This document shows positions 27,690 through 39,900 of a stretch of 64,000 nt of DNA, piece by piece. The stretch is from Allomuricauda sp. (GTDB lineage Bacteria; Bacteroidota; Bacteroidia; Flavobacteriales; Flavobacteriaceae). The position numbers and the translations under genes are program-made. Position 1 is the first letter of the stretch, and each line of letters opens with the position of its first letter. The stretch spans positions 124,001 through 188,000 of the forward strand of contig NZ_JANQLX010000015.1 of NCBI RefSeq assembly GCF_028280385.1, given 5' to 3'. The notes beneath the pieces are model-generated. The model was not told where the DNA came from. It ran no database searches and was given only the letters and a program-made list of their open reading frames with translations.

Positions 27690-29375
27690 CTAGCTTTTTT
27701 GCTCCAGTTTGGCCCAAGTATCCCTTAAAGTAACTGTTCGATTAAACACCAAATGATTTTCCGTGGAATCGGAATCCACATTAAAATATCCCAGTCGTTG
27801 AAACTGAAAACCATCACCCACCTTGGCTTCTTTTAAACTTGGTTCCAAATATCCAGTGATCCTATTCAAGGAATCGGGATTTACAAATTCCATAAAATCT
27901 TTGTCCTTATGTCCATCAGGGGTGGGATCATTGAATAAACGATCATACAAGCGCACCTCGGCTTCCACCGCATGGGGAACGGAAACCCAATGCAAGGTTC
28001 CCTTCACTTTTCTCAAACTTTCTTCCGTTCCGCTGCCACTTTTACTTTTTGGGTCGTAGGTGCACTGCACTTCGGTAATATTTCCTTCCACATCCTTGGT
28101 ACAACTTTCCGCTTTGATGATGTACCCATTCTTTAATCGAACTTCACCGCCTAATTTGAGTCGGAAAAATTTTCGGTTGGCCTGTTCCCTAAAATCTTCT
28201 TGTTCAATAAACAAATCCCGCGAAAATGGAATCTTTCTGCTACCGGCGGACTCATCCTCTGGATTGTTCTCTGCCTCCAACCACTCTTCCTTGCCCTCCT
28301 CATAATTTGTGATCACCACTTTTAAGGGATTTAGTACGGCCATCACCCGGGGTGCAATCTTGTTTAAGTGTTCACGGACATGAAATTCCAATAGGGAGAC
28401 ATCCACCACATTTTCGCGTTTGGCAATACCGATGGTATCCGCAAAATTCCGAATGGATTCCGGAGTAAACCCTCTTCTTCTCAGCCCGGAGATGGTGGGC
28501 ATTCTTGGGTCGTCCCAACCAGAAACCACCCCGCTCTCCACCAACTGTAACAGTTTTCTTTTACTGACCACCGTATGGCTTAGGTTTCTTCTGGCAAACT
28601 CTCTTTGTTTGGGTCTAAGTTTCTTGGAATCTACCAATTGGTCCAAAAACCAATCATAGAGCTCTCGATGTGGTAAAAACTCCAGTGTACATAAGGAGTG
28701 GGACACTTGTTCAATATAATCACTTTCACCATGGGTCCAATCGTACATTGGGTAAATACACCAATCGGTATTTGTTCTGTGATGGGGTTTGTGCAATATC
28801 CTGTACATGATGGGGTCTCGCATCAACATGTTGGAAGAAGCCATATCAACTTTTGCACGCAGCACATGTTCTCCCTCCCCAAACTTACCCTCCTTCATAG
28901 CTTGGAAAAGTTCAAGGTTTTCTTCTATAGACCGATTTCTAAAAGGGCTCTCGCTCCCAGGTTCAGTTGGTGTGCCCTTTTGGTTGGCAATTTCCTCAGA
29001 AGTTTGGCTGTCCACATACGCCTTGCCCTGTTTGATCAACTCAATGGCCCAATCATATAATTGACCAAAATAATCTGAAGCATAGCACTCTTTATCCCAT
29101 TCATACCCCAACCAAGAAACATCCTTTTTAATCGCTTCCACATACTCACTCTCCTCCTTGGCGGGATTGGTGTCATCAAATCGCAAGTTCACAGGTGAAT
29201 CGTACCGTAATCCCAATCCAAAATTCAAGCAAATTGAACTGGCGTGGCCAATATGAAGGTATCCATTTGGCTCTGGAGGGAAACGAAAACGCAGGTCTTC
29301 CTTACCATATCCATCCTTAAGATCATCCTCGACAATATGCTCTATAAAATTCAGTGATCGCTCTTCTTCCGACAT
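27690..29375 (-). CDS. glnS: Glutamine-tRNA ligase
   Basis: A 561-residue class I synthetase. The HIGH-type motif is in PPEPNGYLHIGHASS near residue 32-46, the KMSKS-type motif is VVSKRKL near 270, and the C-terminal two-barrel anticodon domain has the usual NPLKVVI and VSVPHAVEAEVRLYD motifs. Length is normal. It is transcribed away from the sprC-like gene. After the stop codon the same frame stays open for 50 codons without an ATG; I do not treat that as part of the gene. Confidence 0.97.
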   Translation of the reverse strand: MSEEERSLNFIEHIVEDDLKDGYGKEDLRFRFPPEPNGYLHIGHASSICLNFGLGLRYDSPVNLRFDDTNPAKEESEYVEAIKKDVSWLGYEWDKECYASDYFGQLYDWAIELIKQGKAYVDSQTSEEIANQKGTPTEPGSESPFRNRSIEENLELFQAMKEGKFGEGEHVLRAKVDMASSNMLMRDPIMYRILHKPHHRTNTDWCIYPMYDWTHGESDYIEQVSHSLCTLEFLPHRELYDWFLDQLVDSKKLRPKQREFARRNLSHTVVSKRKLLQLVESGVVSGWDDPRMPTISGLRRRGFTPESIRNFADTIGIAKRENVVDVSLLEFHVREHLNKIAPRVMAVLNPLKVVITNYEEGKEEWLEAENNPEDESAGSRKIPFSRDLFIEQEDFREQANRKFFRLKLGGEVRLKNGYIIKAESCTKDVEGNITEVQCTYDPKSKSGSGTEESLRKVKGTLHWVSVPHAVEAEVRLYDRLFNDPTPDGHKDKDFMEFVNPDSLNRITGYLEPSLKEAKVGDGFQFQRLGYFNVDSDSTENHLVFNRTVTLRDTWAKLEQKS

Positions 29376-29392
29376 AGATTAAAATTGAAGCG

Positions 29393-29400
29393 CAAATGTA
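29393..29400 (-). promoter_or_regulatory. -7 box for glnS
   Basis: The minus strand reads TACATTTG, an exact TAnnTTTG match 17 bp before the ATG. In the rest of this 259-bp divergent gap I see no exact box for the sprC-like gene. Confidence 0.6.
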
Positions 29401-29634
29401 GTAAAATGTAGGGTTTATAGCTATTACAAACGATTTGGTGTATACAAAGAAAGCCATTTCACAACAGTTTTGCTGCCCCCTACAACAATATCTTTCCGTT
29501 CGGCGAAAATAAAATCATATTTGTTATTGGAACATTATATGAAAAAGTGGGCGTTTTAAACGTCTTGCAAACTGAACAACGTTAAGGGGCACAACATAGG
29601 CAGTATTGCCACAACCCTCTTAAAACTAACGCTG

Positions 29635-31896
29635 ATGAGGAAAACTAGTTCATATAATGGCATTTTCGTGATGGTGATCACGCTCTTGCTGCTTGGTGCA
29701 GGTACCACAAATGCCCAAGTACTCAACAAACCTGTTGCAGCGGACAACCCCAATCTTGCAGGAAACTCGGCCTGGACCGCTGCCTGTGCTTCAGAAAGCT
29801 TTAACGAATACTTTGTCAACTTTACTTGGAGTCCGCCCATGGTGGCCTCGGATAACGAGTTCATCCTAGAACTTTCCGACTCCAACGGAAACTTTGGTTC
29901 GCCCATGGAATTGGCCCGGGTAGGTGACAAAAATGCTGTATTTGATTTCGAATTCGAATTTGCCGTTCCTAATGATGTTAGGGGAGAGCATTACAAAATG
30001 CGGGTACGAAGTACCAATCCGGCAAAAACAAGTCCGCCATCTGATGCGTACCCCATGCACTATGTGGACTATGGCTCTCCATTGCTCATAAGTCCAGATG
30101 GAAGTGGAGACATCCCCGCAGGGGGACTTATCCAACTCTGCGGAGGCGGGGATATAACCTTGGCACCACATAATATCACCAATGCGGATACCTACATCTA
30201 CAATTGGTACAGAAGTGGAACGTTGCTCGCAGAAAAAGGTGCGAGCATTACTGTTTCTACACCCGGTATGTACTATGTGGAACTGGATTACGGTTCCGTG
30301 TGCTCTGGATCGGCCAACACGCTCTCCAATACTATCGAGCTTAACACGGGTACCAGCCTTGGTGTTTCCATAAATGGATCCAACGACGTTGGACTTTGTG
30401 TGGGTGATGCCCATCAACTTGAAGCCAATAACAGTGGTATGGGATTAACCTATACCTGGTACAAAGATGGATCTATTGTGGCTGGTCCGACCTTGGAACT
30501 AAATACCTATAACATCAATACAGCTTCCGCGGGCTTTGAAGGATCGTATGAAGTTGAAATCAATGGTGCTGCCGCCTGTTTGGAAAGGTCTTCGGCCGTA
30601 ACAATAAGAAATTTAGGTGACTTTGAGGTGACACGACAGAACGATGCCAACATTGTCCTATTGCCTTCCCAGACCACAACCTTATCAGCAACTTCCACAG
30701 CTTCCACACCATCCTATCAATGGTATAAGGATGGATCACCGCTTACTGGAGCAACAGAAGATAATCTGGAAATAAGCGAAGTAGGCGACTACTTTGTTAG
30801 GGTAATCGAAAATGGGGGAGGATGTGCATCGTCACCTGTTGATTCCCAGATAACCGTAGTAGAGGAGCCTGCATCATTCGAATTTGTTGTTGAATATGCC
30901 AGCGCCTATAGTTCCTGTCAAAATGCCGACGTTACGCTAAGTCTATCGCGCATCAATGCGGTGAGCGATTCTGGTGCAAAAACCGACGTGACACCTGAGC
31001 TGCAATCTGCCTTTAGCTATCAATGGATGCATGAAGGAAGCGTAGTTTCCGGAGAAACCTCGCGAACCATTACAGTATCAGATTTTGCAAACAATGGAGA
31101 TTACTCATTGGAGGGGTCCATCAGTGGTTTTGATGCGGTTTCCAACGCCCTGGAAATTACCATGGCAAGGGGTATCGCCCTTAATATATCAACCAATGGA
31201 ACGGTACTCTGCGAAGGTGCAGACCCTATTAGGTTCACAAGCTCTGAAAGTCTATCTGATGAAACTTTTGAATGGTTAAAAGATGGTGAAGTCGTGGACA
31301 CTTCCAGTGAGAGTGCTACCGCAACCGAGGTGGGTGTATATCAATTGAGAATATTAACGGATGCCTGCCCCATTGTTTCCAATGAAATAACGGTACGGGC
31401 CTTTGATGAATCGCTATTGAGCCTGGACAGACCAGAAGAATTGATCATTGTGGAAGGTGAAACTGAAACGGTGACCGCAAGCGGGGCTGAATCCTATGAA
31501 TGGTTTGATGCAGAAAACAATCTTTTAGGTTCTTTAGACACCTATAGTTTTCAAGATGAAGGCGAATATCTACTGGTCGCCAATTTTGGCAATTGTACGG
31601 TGAATCGGGTAATTACCGTAACCTACAGAGACCTGTTTGCCATTCCCAATGTTATCACTGCAAATGGTGATGGTATCAACGATTTATGGGTATTGCCCAA
31701 TAGTTATTCAAGACAGGACGATGTCTTGGTCACTATTTATGACGAACGTGGGAAAGAAGTATTTAGCCAAACGAACTACGAAAACAATTGGCCTCAATCC
31801 ACTACACAATTCAACAAACTGAACATGATTTTTTACTACACGGTAACCCGAAGTGGTGAAAGTCTTAAACAAGGAACCATAACAGTCATTAGATAA
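29635..31896 (+). CDS. SprC-like T9SS substrate with Ig-like repeats and type B sorting domain
   Basis: A 753-residue exported protein: signal peptide about 1-30 (ends TNAQV), then about five Ig-like modules each with a Y/F-x-W-x-K/R/H-x-G core (YNWYRSG, YTWYKDG, YQWYKDG, YQWMHEG, FEWLKDG), ending with a type B T9SS/gliding-motility C-terminal domain (about 670-753; IPNVITANGDGINDLW, VTIYDERGKEVF). Paired Cys in the modules fit surface exposure. It is the first gene of a tight four-gene run; by position it corresponds to F. johnsoniae sprC. The exact role of SprC-type proteins is to support SprB function; orthology here is inferred from order and domains. Confidence 0.8.
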   Translation: MRKTSSYNGIFVMVITLLLLGAGTTNAQVLNKPVAADNPNLAGNSAWTAACASESFNEYFVNFTWSPPMVASDNEFILELSDSNGNFGSPMELARVGDKNAVFDFEFEFAVPNDVRGEHYKMRVRSTNPAKTSPPSDAYPMHYVDYGSPLLISPDGSGDIPAGGLIQLCGGGDITLAPHNITNADTYIYNWYRSGTLLAEKGASITVSTPGMYYVELDYGSVCSGSANTLSNTIELNTGTSLGVSINGSNDVGLCVGDAHQLEANNSGMGLTYTWYKDGSIVAGPTLELNTYNINTASAGFEGSYEVEINGAAACLERSSAVTIRNLGDFEVTRQNDANIVLLPSQTTTLSATSTASTPSYQWYKDGSPLTGATEDNLEISEVGDYFVRVIENGGGCASSPVDSQITVVEEPASFEFVVEYASAYSSCQNADVTLSLSRINAVSDSGAKTDVTPELQSAFSYQWMHEGSVVSGETSRTITVSDFANNGDYSLEGSISGFDAVSNALEITMARGIALNISTNGTVLCEGADPIRFTSSESLSDETFEWLKDGEVVDTSSESATATEVGVYQLRILTDACPIVSNEITVRAFDESLLSLDRPEELIIVEGETETVTASGAESYEWFDAENNLLGSLDTYSFQDEGEYLLVANFGNCTVNRVITVTYRDLFAIPNVITANGDGINDLWVLPNSYSRQDDVLVTIYDERGKEVFSQTNYENNWPQSTTQFNKLNMIFYYTVTRSGESLKQGTITVIR

Positions 31897-31901
31897 AGCG
31901 A

Positions 31902-33956
31902 ATGCGCACCAACAAACCTCTTCTTATACTAACCCTACTGCTGCTATCTTTTTCTGGAATACGCGCCCAGGAAGAGAACCCTTTTGTAGTGTACGATGTA
32001 CCTTCACAAAATTTGGTCAAGTTCAATAGGTTCCTTATTAACCCAACCTTTTCAACAGTTCGGGAGGATAAGTCTTACATCAATCTTTTTCATAGAAACC
32101 AATCGGTATCTTTTGATGACAACAACCAAGTTTATTTCCTTAGTTATAGCGGAAGGGTAAGTGATAGAAGTGGAGTTGGTTTGAGTCTATTTACCAATAG
32201 GGAAGGGCTTTTCAACAACTTTGGGGTCCATGCAAATTATGCGTACGGAATCCGATTGAGCCCTAAGAGCACGTTTACCTTTGGTGCCAATTTTTCATAC
32301 TACCAAAGTGCCTTTAACCAAGATCGCGCAAATGCCCTGGATAATGATCCCTTTTTAAACAGTTTGGAAAGTAGTTCCCTGATTATTTTCCAACCTGGAT
32401 TTAATCTTTCATTTGGGAATTTTGATGTTGGAGGATACGCCGAGAACCTATTTGATTATAATCTTAAATCCAGCGAATCAGTAACTGAATTCAATGACAA
32501 GACCTATTCTGGTCACTTACAATACACCCACAAATTTAAACAGGCTGCTGGACTTCTGGAAGAAGGTAGATTAATGCCGCTTGCAAGAGTGCGAAAAGTA
32601 GGCGAGGAAGATATTTCCTTGGGCGGGAACCTCATCTTGGATCTTCCCAAACTAGGTTGGGTTCAAGCGGGCTATGATGATTTTTATGGGGCTTCCGCTG
32701 GTCTTGGATTCAATCTTAACAAGAACCTTTCCATAGGATACACCGTAGAAAAGGGATTGTCCAACAACTTCGAAAATTTTGGGCTTAGCCATGAAGTTTC
32801 CTTGGCCTATTCCTTTACCCCCAACCTTACCGAAAATCGGGTTCTGTTGGATGAGGAAAACGAATTGGTGGAAGCCGATAACGTCCCTGAGGAAACTCTG
32901 GAAATCACTGACAAGGACCTAGAAATTGCGAGATTAAAAAATAAACTGGCGGAGAATGATGCCATCCTGGATGAGCTACTACTACGCCAGGATTCTTTGG
33001 AACAAGCTAGGGAACGGGACCTAGAACGCCGCTTTGAAACGGTAATGAAAATGGTGCGTCGCGAAACCCGGGGTGAAATGCCTGAGCTTGAGGAAAAAGC
33101 CAAGGAGGTATACTTTGCCAATATGGACAGTATGGACATCATTTCCAAACGTCCAATTCAACCCCTTGCCAACCACGGACTTTCCAATACCACTGCCGCC
33201 AAGAAAGTTATTCGCCTGGACGAATCGGAAGACAATGTAGTGGCCAGAAGAACTACTATAAAAAAGGACAAAACCACAAGGACCTCCTTAAAAAAGAATG
33301 CCAGGTTCAGACCTTTCAGTATTCCCAATGTTGAAAGTGGTCATTATTTAATTGCCAACGTGTTCAAGAATCCTGCAAATGCAGATGCCTTTGTATCAAA
33401 CTTGCAACAACAAAATTTCAAGGCCGATTCATTTGTAAACCCAAGAAATGGCATGATTTACGTGTATCTGGAAGGTTTTAGGAACCGAACAGATGCCATC
33501 AATGCCTATCACAGCCAGATGAATGGTGCTTATACCGGTGATGCCTGGGTAATGAATGTGAATGGGATAGAACAGCAAAACCGTTTTGCTTCCATTGGCA
33601 ACACAACCAATTCAAAATATGGAGATCATGCCCTCACCAAGAATGTTTCCAAGGGAAATGCTGGTGCGGCGCAAGTCTCGTTCAAGACATATAAAATTAA
33701 TGGCCTCGGCTCCGGCTTTTACATCATTGCCAATGTTTTTGCCAAAGCATCCAACGCGAAAAGGTTTGTAAAACAACTTAACGCACAGGGATTGAATGCC
33801 AGCTATTTTATTAATCCAGAGAATAAACTTCGGTATGTCTATCTCAAAAAACATGAGACTTGGACCAATGCCCTTACCTCATACTATTCCAAACTAAATG
33901 CCTCGTATGATGACGAAATGTGGATCATGCGGGTCAAACCAAACTCCAACAGTTAA
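31902..33956 (+). CDS. PorP/SprF-type barrel fused to a coiled coil and two SPOR-like domains (SprD-like)
   Basis: A 684-residue protein: signal peptide about 1-22, an N-terminal PorP/SprF beta-barrel (about 25-310; NRFLINPTFS at its start is the usual PorP opening), a charged coiled coil (about 325-390), a linker, and two SPOR-like repeats at about 479-555 and 602-680 (GHYLIANVFKNPANADAFV and GFYIIANVFAKASNAKRFV). SPOR domains bind denuded peptidoglycan glycans, so the barrel would be tied to the cell wall. The gene sits 5 bp after the sprC-like gene and 1 bp before the giant adhesin gene; by position it is sprD-like. Confidence 0.8.
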   Translation: MRTNKPLLILTLLLLSFSGIRAQEENPFVVYDVPSQNLVKFNRFLINPTFSTVREDKSYINLFHRNQSVSFDDNNQVYFLSYSGRVSDRSGVGLSLFTNREGLFNNFGVHANYAYGIRLSPKSTFTFGANFSYYQSAFNQDRANALDNDPFLNSLESSSLIIFQPGFNLSFGNFDVGGYAENLFDYNLKSSESVTEFNDKTYSGHLQYTHKFKQAAGLLEEGRLMPLARVRKVGEEDISLGGNLILDLPKLGWVQAGYDDFYGASAGLGFNLNKNLSIGYTVEKGLSNNFENFGLSHEVSLAYSFTPNLTENRVLLDEENELVEADNVPEETLEITDKDLEIARLKNKLAENDAILDELLLRQDSLEQARERDLERRFETVMKMVRRETRGEMPELEEKAKEVYFANMDSMDIISKRPIQPLANHGLSNTTAAKKVIRLDESEDNVVARRTTIKKDKTTRTSLKKNARFRPFSIPNVESGHYLIANVFKNPANADAFVSNLQQQNFKADSFVNPRNGMIYVYLEGFRNRTDAINAYHSQMNGAYTGDAWVMNVNGIEQQNRFASIGNTTNSKYGDHALTKNVSKGNAGAAQVSFKTYKINGLGSGFYIIANVFAKASNAKRFVKQLNAQGLNASYFINPENKLRYVYLKKHETWTNALTSYYSKLNASYDDEMWIMRVKPNSNS

Positions 33957-33957
33957 A

Positions 33958-36900
33958 ATGACCAATCAATATTTCAAAGTACTCTTGGCCGTAATACTCT
34001 TTCTTGGCTTGGGTTATACCATCCAGGCCCAGGAAGTACCGTTTACACCTCGTTTGAACGATGGCGGGAATACGTATTTGAACATTAAGGGGGATTACAC
34101 CTTTCTATCCAATAGTGTAATGAACAGTGTTTCCGGAGGTCACGATGTGAACACTCCTTACAACGGAAATGGGAGTAACAATAGTTTGCACGTAGAATAC
34201 GTAGATATTGATTCCGACCCGACCACCTTTAACTCCAGTAGTTCTACCCTGTCTTTACCCAACTGTTCCCAAATATATTGGGCTGGATTGTATTGGGCAG
34301 GAAATTATGATGTAGAACGGGATGGTGATCATAGGTCGCGATATGTAAGCGGCTATACTGACGATCCCAATCATTATGATGTGACCCAAGTAAAGCTAAG
34401 GGTGCCCGGGAGCGCAACCTACATAGACCTTCAAGCAGATACCGCTGCAGACCCCATTGGTGAAGAAGATGACATTATCGTAGACGGATATAACACTATT
34501 TCCAATGACCCCTATGTTTGTTACAAGAACGTAACCAACATTCTACAAGGACTGGCAGACCCCAATGGGGACTATTTCGTGGCCAATGTAAGGGGAACAA
34601 GAGGAGCAACCACATATGGATGTGCCGGTTGGACCTTGGTGGTTATTTATGAAAATCCAACCTTGCCTGGAAAGTATATCTCCGTATTTGACGGGTATGA
34701 GGGGATTACCACCCATTCAGGAAACAACACTGCCGATATAACCGTTTCCGGATTTAATACCATACCTACAGGACCAGTAAACGCCCGTATCGGGGTAAGC
34801 ACCCTGGAAGGTGAGACTTCACTTTCCGGTGACACCTTCGGGATTGTATCCAACAGTAGTTCCTCGTTTACGGATATCAGCGATGCGGCCAACCCCAACA
34901 ACAACTTTTTTAACTCCACCATTTCGGAAGATGGTGCCAACGTTGCCACAAGGAACGTAAGTAGTACCAACGCCATTGGCTTTGATTCAGATGTATTTGA
35001 CCTTAATAACCCAAGCAATAGTATCATAGACAATGGGGATACAAGCGCCACTTTGCGTTTGGGAACCAGTGGTGACTGGTTTGCCTCATTTTTGGTGACT
35101 TTTGGGGTGGAGATCATTGAGCCCACCATTGTTCTTGAGAAAAAAGTAGAAGATATTGGGGGTAATGACATCACAGGTCTTGGCGTAAATCTAGGGCAAT
35201 ATCTGGATTATGTGCTGTCCTTTGTCAACACGGGAAATGACGATGCCACCAACTATACCATCCGTGATGTGCTGCCCGCCAATGTAACCTTGGACCAAAC
35301 CTCCATTACTGTGCCTACGGGGGTGACATATACGTATGACACAGCAACCAGGGAAGTGGTATTTACCATTCCAGATAATTTGGTGGAAGAAGGCGACCCC
35401 ATTTCCGAAATCAGAATGAGGGTCCAGGTAGCGGAAAACTGCTTTGACTTTATTGATGCCTGTACAGATGTTATTGAAAACCTTGCCTATTCCACCTATG
35501 AAGGTGTTATCAATGCGAATCAGATTAGTGACGACCCCAGTGTTTCCGATTTTGACGACTGTGGATTTACCACTCCGGGTGCTACAAATTTCCTGTTGGA
35601 TGACCTTTCCGCCTGTAATTTTACAAGAACGGTAGAGCTTTGTGGCGCGAACGTATTACTGGACGCGGGTGATAATTTTGATGCCTATGTTTGGTACCTA
35701 GATCAGAATGGGGACAACCTTATTGATGCCGGTGATACCGTTATCAATGATGGTGATCCAGATGGTGACCCCAGCACCTTTTTGGCAGATGCGGCAGGAA
35801 CCTATATGGTGGACAAGCAAGTAGCTGATCCATGTAAGGACTTTGCTGAAATCATCATAGTGGAACTGTTCTCCGCCGGGGCTGGCTTAACCAACCCCAT
35901 AACCACCCTAATAAATGATACCACAAACACCGTTGATGGTGAAATTGTGATTTGTCCCAACGATGGTAGCGAGCTACCAGAAGTATTTCTATGCGGGCTT
36001 AACGATACAGAGCTGATCCAAGTTAATATCCCAGATGCAGATAGCATCGATTGGGAGCAATTGGATGAAACAAGCTGCGGTGCCGGAACTCCTGATTGTG
36101 CCAACACCGATAACTCCTGTACTTGGAATAACGTGGGAACCGGGAACGACTTCCTCGCTTCCGATGCGGGGCAGTACCGTTTGGTGATAAACTATCAAAA
36201 TGGCTGTTTCAGAAGGTTCCATTTCAACATTTACAAAAACCCACTAGATCCACAATACACGTCCAGTGACATCATTTGTAACACGGATGGAAACATAACG
36301 GTTACCAACATGCCCATCGACTATGAGTATAGACTTATAGATCAGACCACGGGCAATGTGTTGGTGGCATACAACACAAATCCAAGCTTTGATATCACTA
36401 CCAATGGTGCCTATACTGTGGAAATGAGACAGCAAGGTGTGACTGACGGATGTGTTTTTGTTTTGGACAACATCGGTATTTTGAACCGTGATTTCCAAGT
36501 GGACATAGATACCAAGGACACCGATTGTAATGGTCTTGGGGAAATCTCCATTTCCGTGCTCAATGTGGAGCCCCAATATTACTACGAAATTTCACAAGGA
36601 GGCACCGTGGTTGACACGTTTGGCCCTTCTACCGACAACAATTACACCTTCGTTAACCTCAATGATGGTGTATACGATGTGGAAGTTACAACCGATGATG
36701 GCTGTTTACACACCGAACAAGTCACCATCAACGATGTGACCGATTTGGCTGTTACTGCTGTCACTACCAAAAATATTGATTGTACCGAAGGTGTGATCAC
36801 CGTTACAGGTACTGGAGGGTTCCCCAATCCTGATTACTACTATGCGATTTGGAGCTACAACGGGGTTGACCTCTATGCAAGTGTAGGTGATATACCCGGT

Positions 36901-39900
36901 GGCGCTTATCAATTGGCCAACGATTTTACCTTTTCCGTAGGGGAAGAAGGGGACTACGAGTTTATCGTAGTTGACGGGAACAACTGTACCGCTATTTCGA
37001 ACAGTGTTTCCATAGTCATCGCGCCCTCAGTGCAGTATACTACAGCAGCAACAGATGAAACTTGTTTTGGAATTGAAGACGGTACCTTTACCGTTAATGT
37101 GACCAACTCAAATGGTTACAGTTTATCCTATACCCTTACCTATCCTGATTCCTCAACAGCATCCAACACCTCCGGTTCTTTTACCGGTTTGCCGCAGGGA
37201 AATTATTCATTGGACATCACCCAAACCCAAGGTGCAATTTCATGTGATTTCACGGAAACGTTCACCATTGGTGGACCAGCAACAGGAATTTCTGCAGATG
37301 CAGTCCTAATACAGGATTACACTTGTCTGCAGGATGGTATAATTGAAGTTCAAAATGTTGCTGGTGGTACAGCGCCTTATGAATATAGTATTGACGGGGT
37401 GAACTTTTCTAGCGGAGCCGGCGCTGAAACTTTTTCCAGTTTAACCGATGGAACTTACGCCATAACCGTGCGTGATGCCAATAACTGTACTTTCACTACC
37501 AATAGCATTGTTCTTGACCCATTAAATCCTCCATCGGACCTTACTTTTGTGGCCTCCACACCCAATTGTCCTTCCTTGACATCCGATGTAACCGTTACCG
37601 TTGTAGATGGAAATACTCCTTTTGTATTTGAAATAACGGCACCTGCACCCATAGCGGCGACTTCCATAACAGGAAACACCGCCGACTTTGATGGACTTGC
37701 CCCGGGCACCTACACTTTTAGGGTGACGGACAATAAAGGTTGTGTTTATGACGAATCATTCACCATTAATCCTGTCTCCCAAATTGCAGTGGTGGGTAAC
37801 TTGGTGAGTAATATTACCTGTTTTACCGATACGGATGGGGAAGTAGACTTTGTTGTATCCGATTTTAACACAGATTACAATTATAGCGTAACCGGACCAG
37901 CCACATTTTCCGGTACCAATCAAACCGGCGGAACCATTTCCCTTACCGGCTTGGATGATGGCACCTATACTATTGTGGTCACTGACAACCTTACAAATTG
38001 TACGGCAACGACAGATGTAACTGTCAATGCCCCTGCGGCTCCACTTGCACTAAGCGCAGCTGAAACCCAGCCCACCTGTATCGCGGATGGAAGTGTTATT
38101 CTGACTGCAACTGGCGGTTGGGGCGGTAACTCCTTTACCTTGACCAATCCGGACACCACTGCGTTTGGAACCAACGGAACTGGACAATTTAATGGATTAA
38201 CCCAAGCAGGAACATATACCGCATCTGTAACCGACGCAAATGGATGTGTGGTTACCACAACCTTTAGCTTGGCCGCTGCTGTTCCTCCAGTTTTGGCCAT
38301 TGTCCCCAATGACACCTGTTATGATAGTGGTGTTGGACTAACCTTAACGGCCAACGTGACATCAGGAGGAGATGGAAATTATCAATACAGCCTAAATGGT
38401 GGGGCATTTGTTGCCACCAATACATTTACAGGCTTAACCTCCGGAACTTATACAATTGAAGTTAGGGATGGAAACAACTGTACCGATACTGAAACCATTA
38501 CCATAAACCCAGAACTAAGCGTAACGGCAACAGCTCCAAATATCACCGCTTGTGGAACAACAACAGATGTAGATGTTGTTGCGGCCGGGGGAGATGGAAA
38601 TTATGTATATGCCATAGTTGCTGATGGCGTAGTTCCAACTCCAGGTGACTTTGCCGCCACCAATCCTATTTCTGTAACTGGAGCTGGCGACTACGATGTT
38701 TATGTGCGCGACAATAATGGAAATGCCGGATTCTGTGAGTCATCTTTTGATATTACGTTGGTGCAGGACCTGCCTTTAACAATTACTCCAAGCTTTACCC
38801 CTGTTAGTTGTTTTGGAGGAAATGATGGAACCATTACCTTGGTTGCCGGTGGTGGTGAAGGCCCATATTTATACAGTATAGATAACGGAACCAACTATCA
38901 AGTTTCCGGTAATTTTGTGAACATATCCGCAGGAACCTATAATCTAAGAATTAGGGATGCCAATAATTGTGAGACTACTGGTACGGTAACGGTGACCGAA
39001 CCTACACAATTGAGTGCTGAAGCCCAACAGACCCAAACCTACATCTGTTTACAATTGGGTGAAATTTCAGTGGGTAGTGTAACAGCTACTGCTGGAGGTT
39101 CTGGAGATTACCAATACAGTATTAATGGCGGTCCATGGACGGCCTCAACCACTGGGGGAACTGTGTTCACTGGCTTAACAGATGGCACCTATTCCATCCA
39201 GGTAAGGGATGCAAACGCAATTGGCTGTACCCTGACTTTGCCCGATGTTATCATTGCGCCGCTTCCAACAGAACCTACCTTGTCCACAACGGTGGTATAC
39301 AACTGTGATGGAACGGCTGAAGTAACTGTGCTTCCCAACGACCCATCTTATACATATAGCCTAAACAGCGGGGCCTTCCAGGCAAGCAACCTATTCAGCA
39401 ATGTGGCTGTGGGCACCCATACCATTGATGTCAATTATGGAAGTGATTGTGTGACCCAAACCACCGTGACCGTGGCCCCGGGGAATGCCTTTGATGCTTC
39501 CATTACAGCTTTCTCCGATATCACTTGTAATGCTGGAGCTGATGGCTCCATAACTTTTGAGATTGAAAATTTTGATGTAGCTACTGGATTTACCTTCCAG
39601 CTGGATGCAAATCCTGTTTCAGCTGCCCAGTTTGCCAGTCCAATTACAATCAATGGGCTTTCGGCGGCTGCCTACACAATTACCTTGGTAGACCTAAGAA
39701 ATCCTGCCTGTACCATTGTGCTTAACCAAACCCTATCGGAGCCAAACGCCCTGGTAAGCACCGCGTCCATTACTTCTGTAATGACATGTACCAATGGGGG
39801 GGCTACAATTACAGCTTCTGCCACAGGTGGTACGCCAGCATATGAGTATCAATTGGAGGACAATGTTGGAACAGTACTTACCGCTTATCAAGGATCAAAT

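Noticed and set aside
33898..33957. Earlier start of the giant adhesin at 33898
   Set aside because: It overlaps the previous gene and would put 20 residues without signal features ahead of a clean signal peptide.
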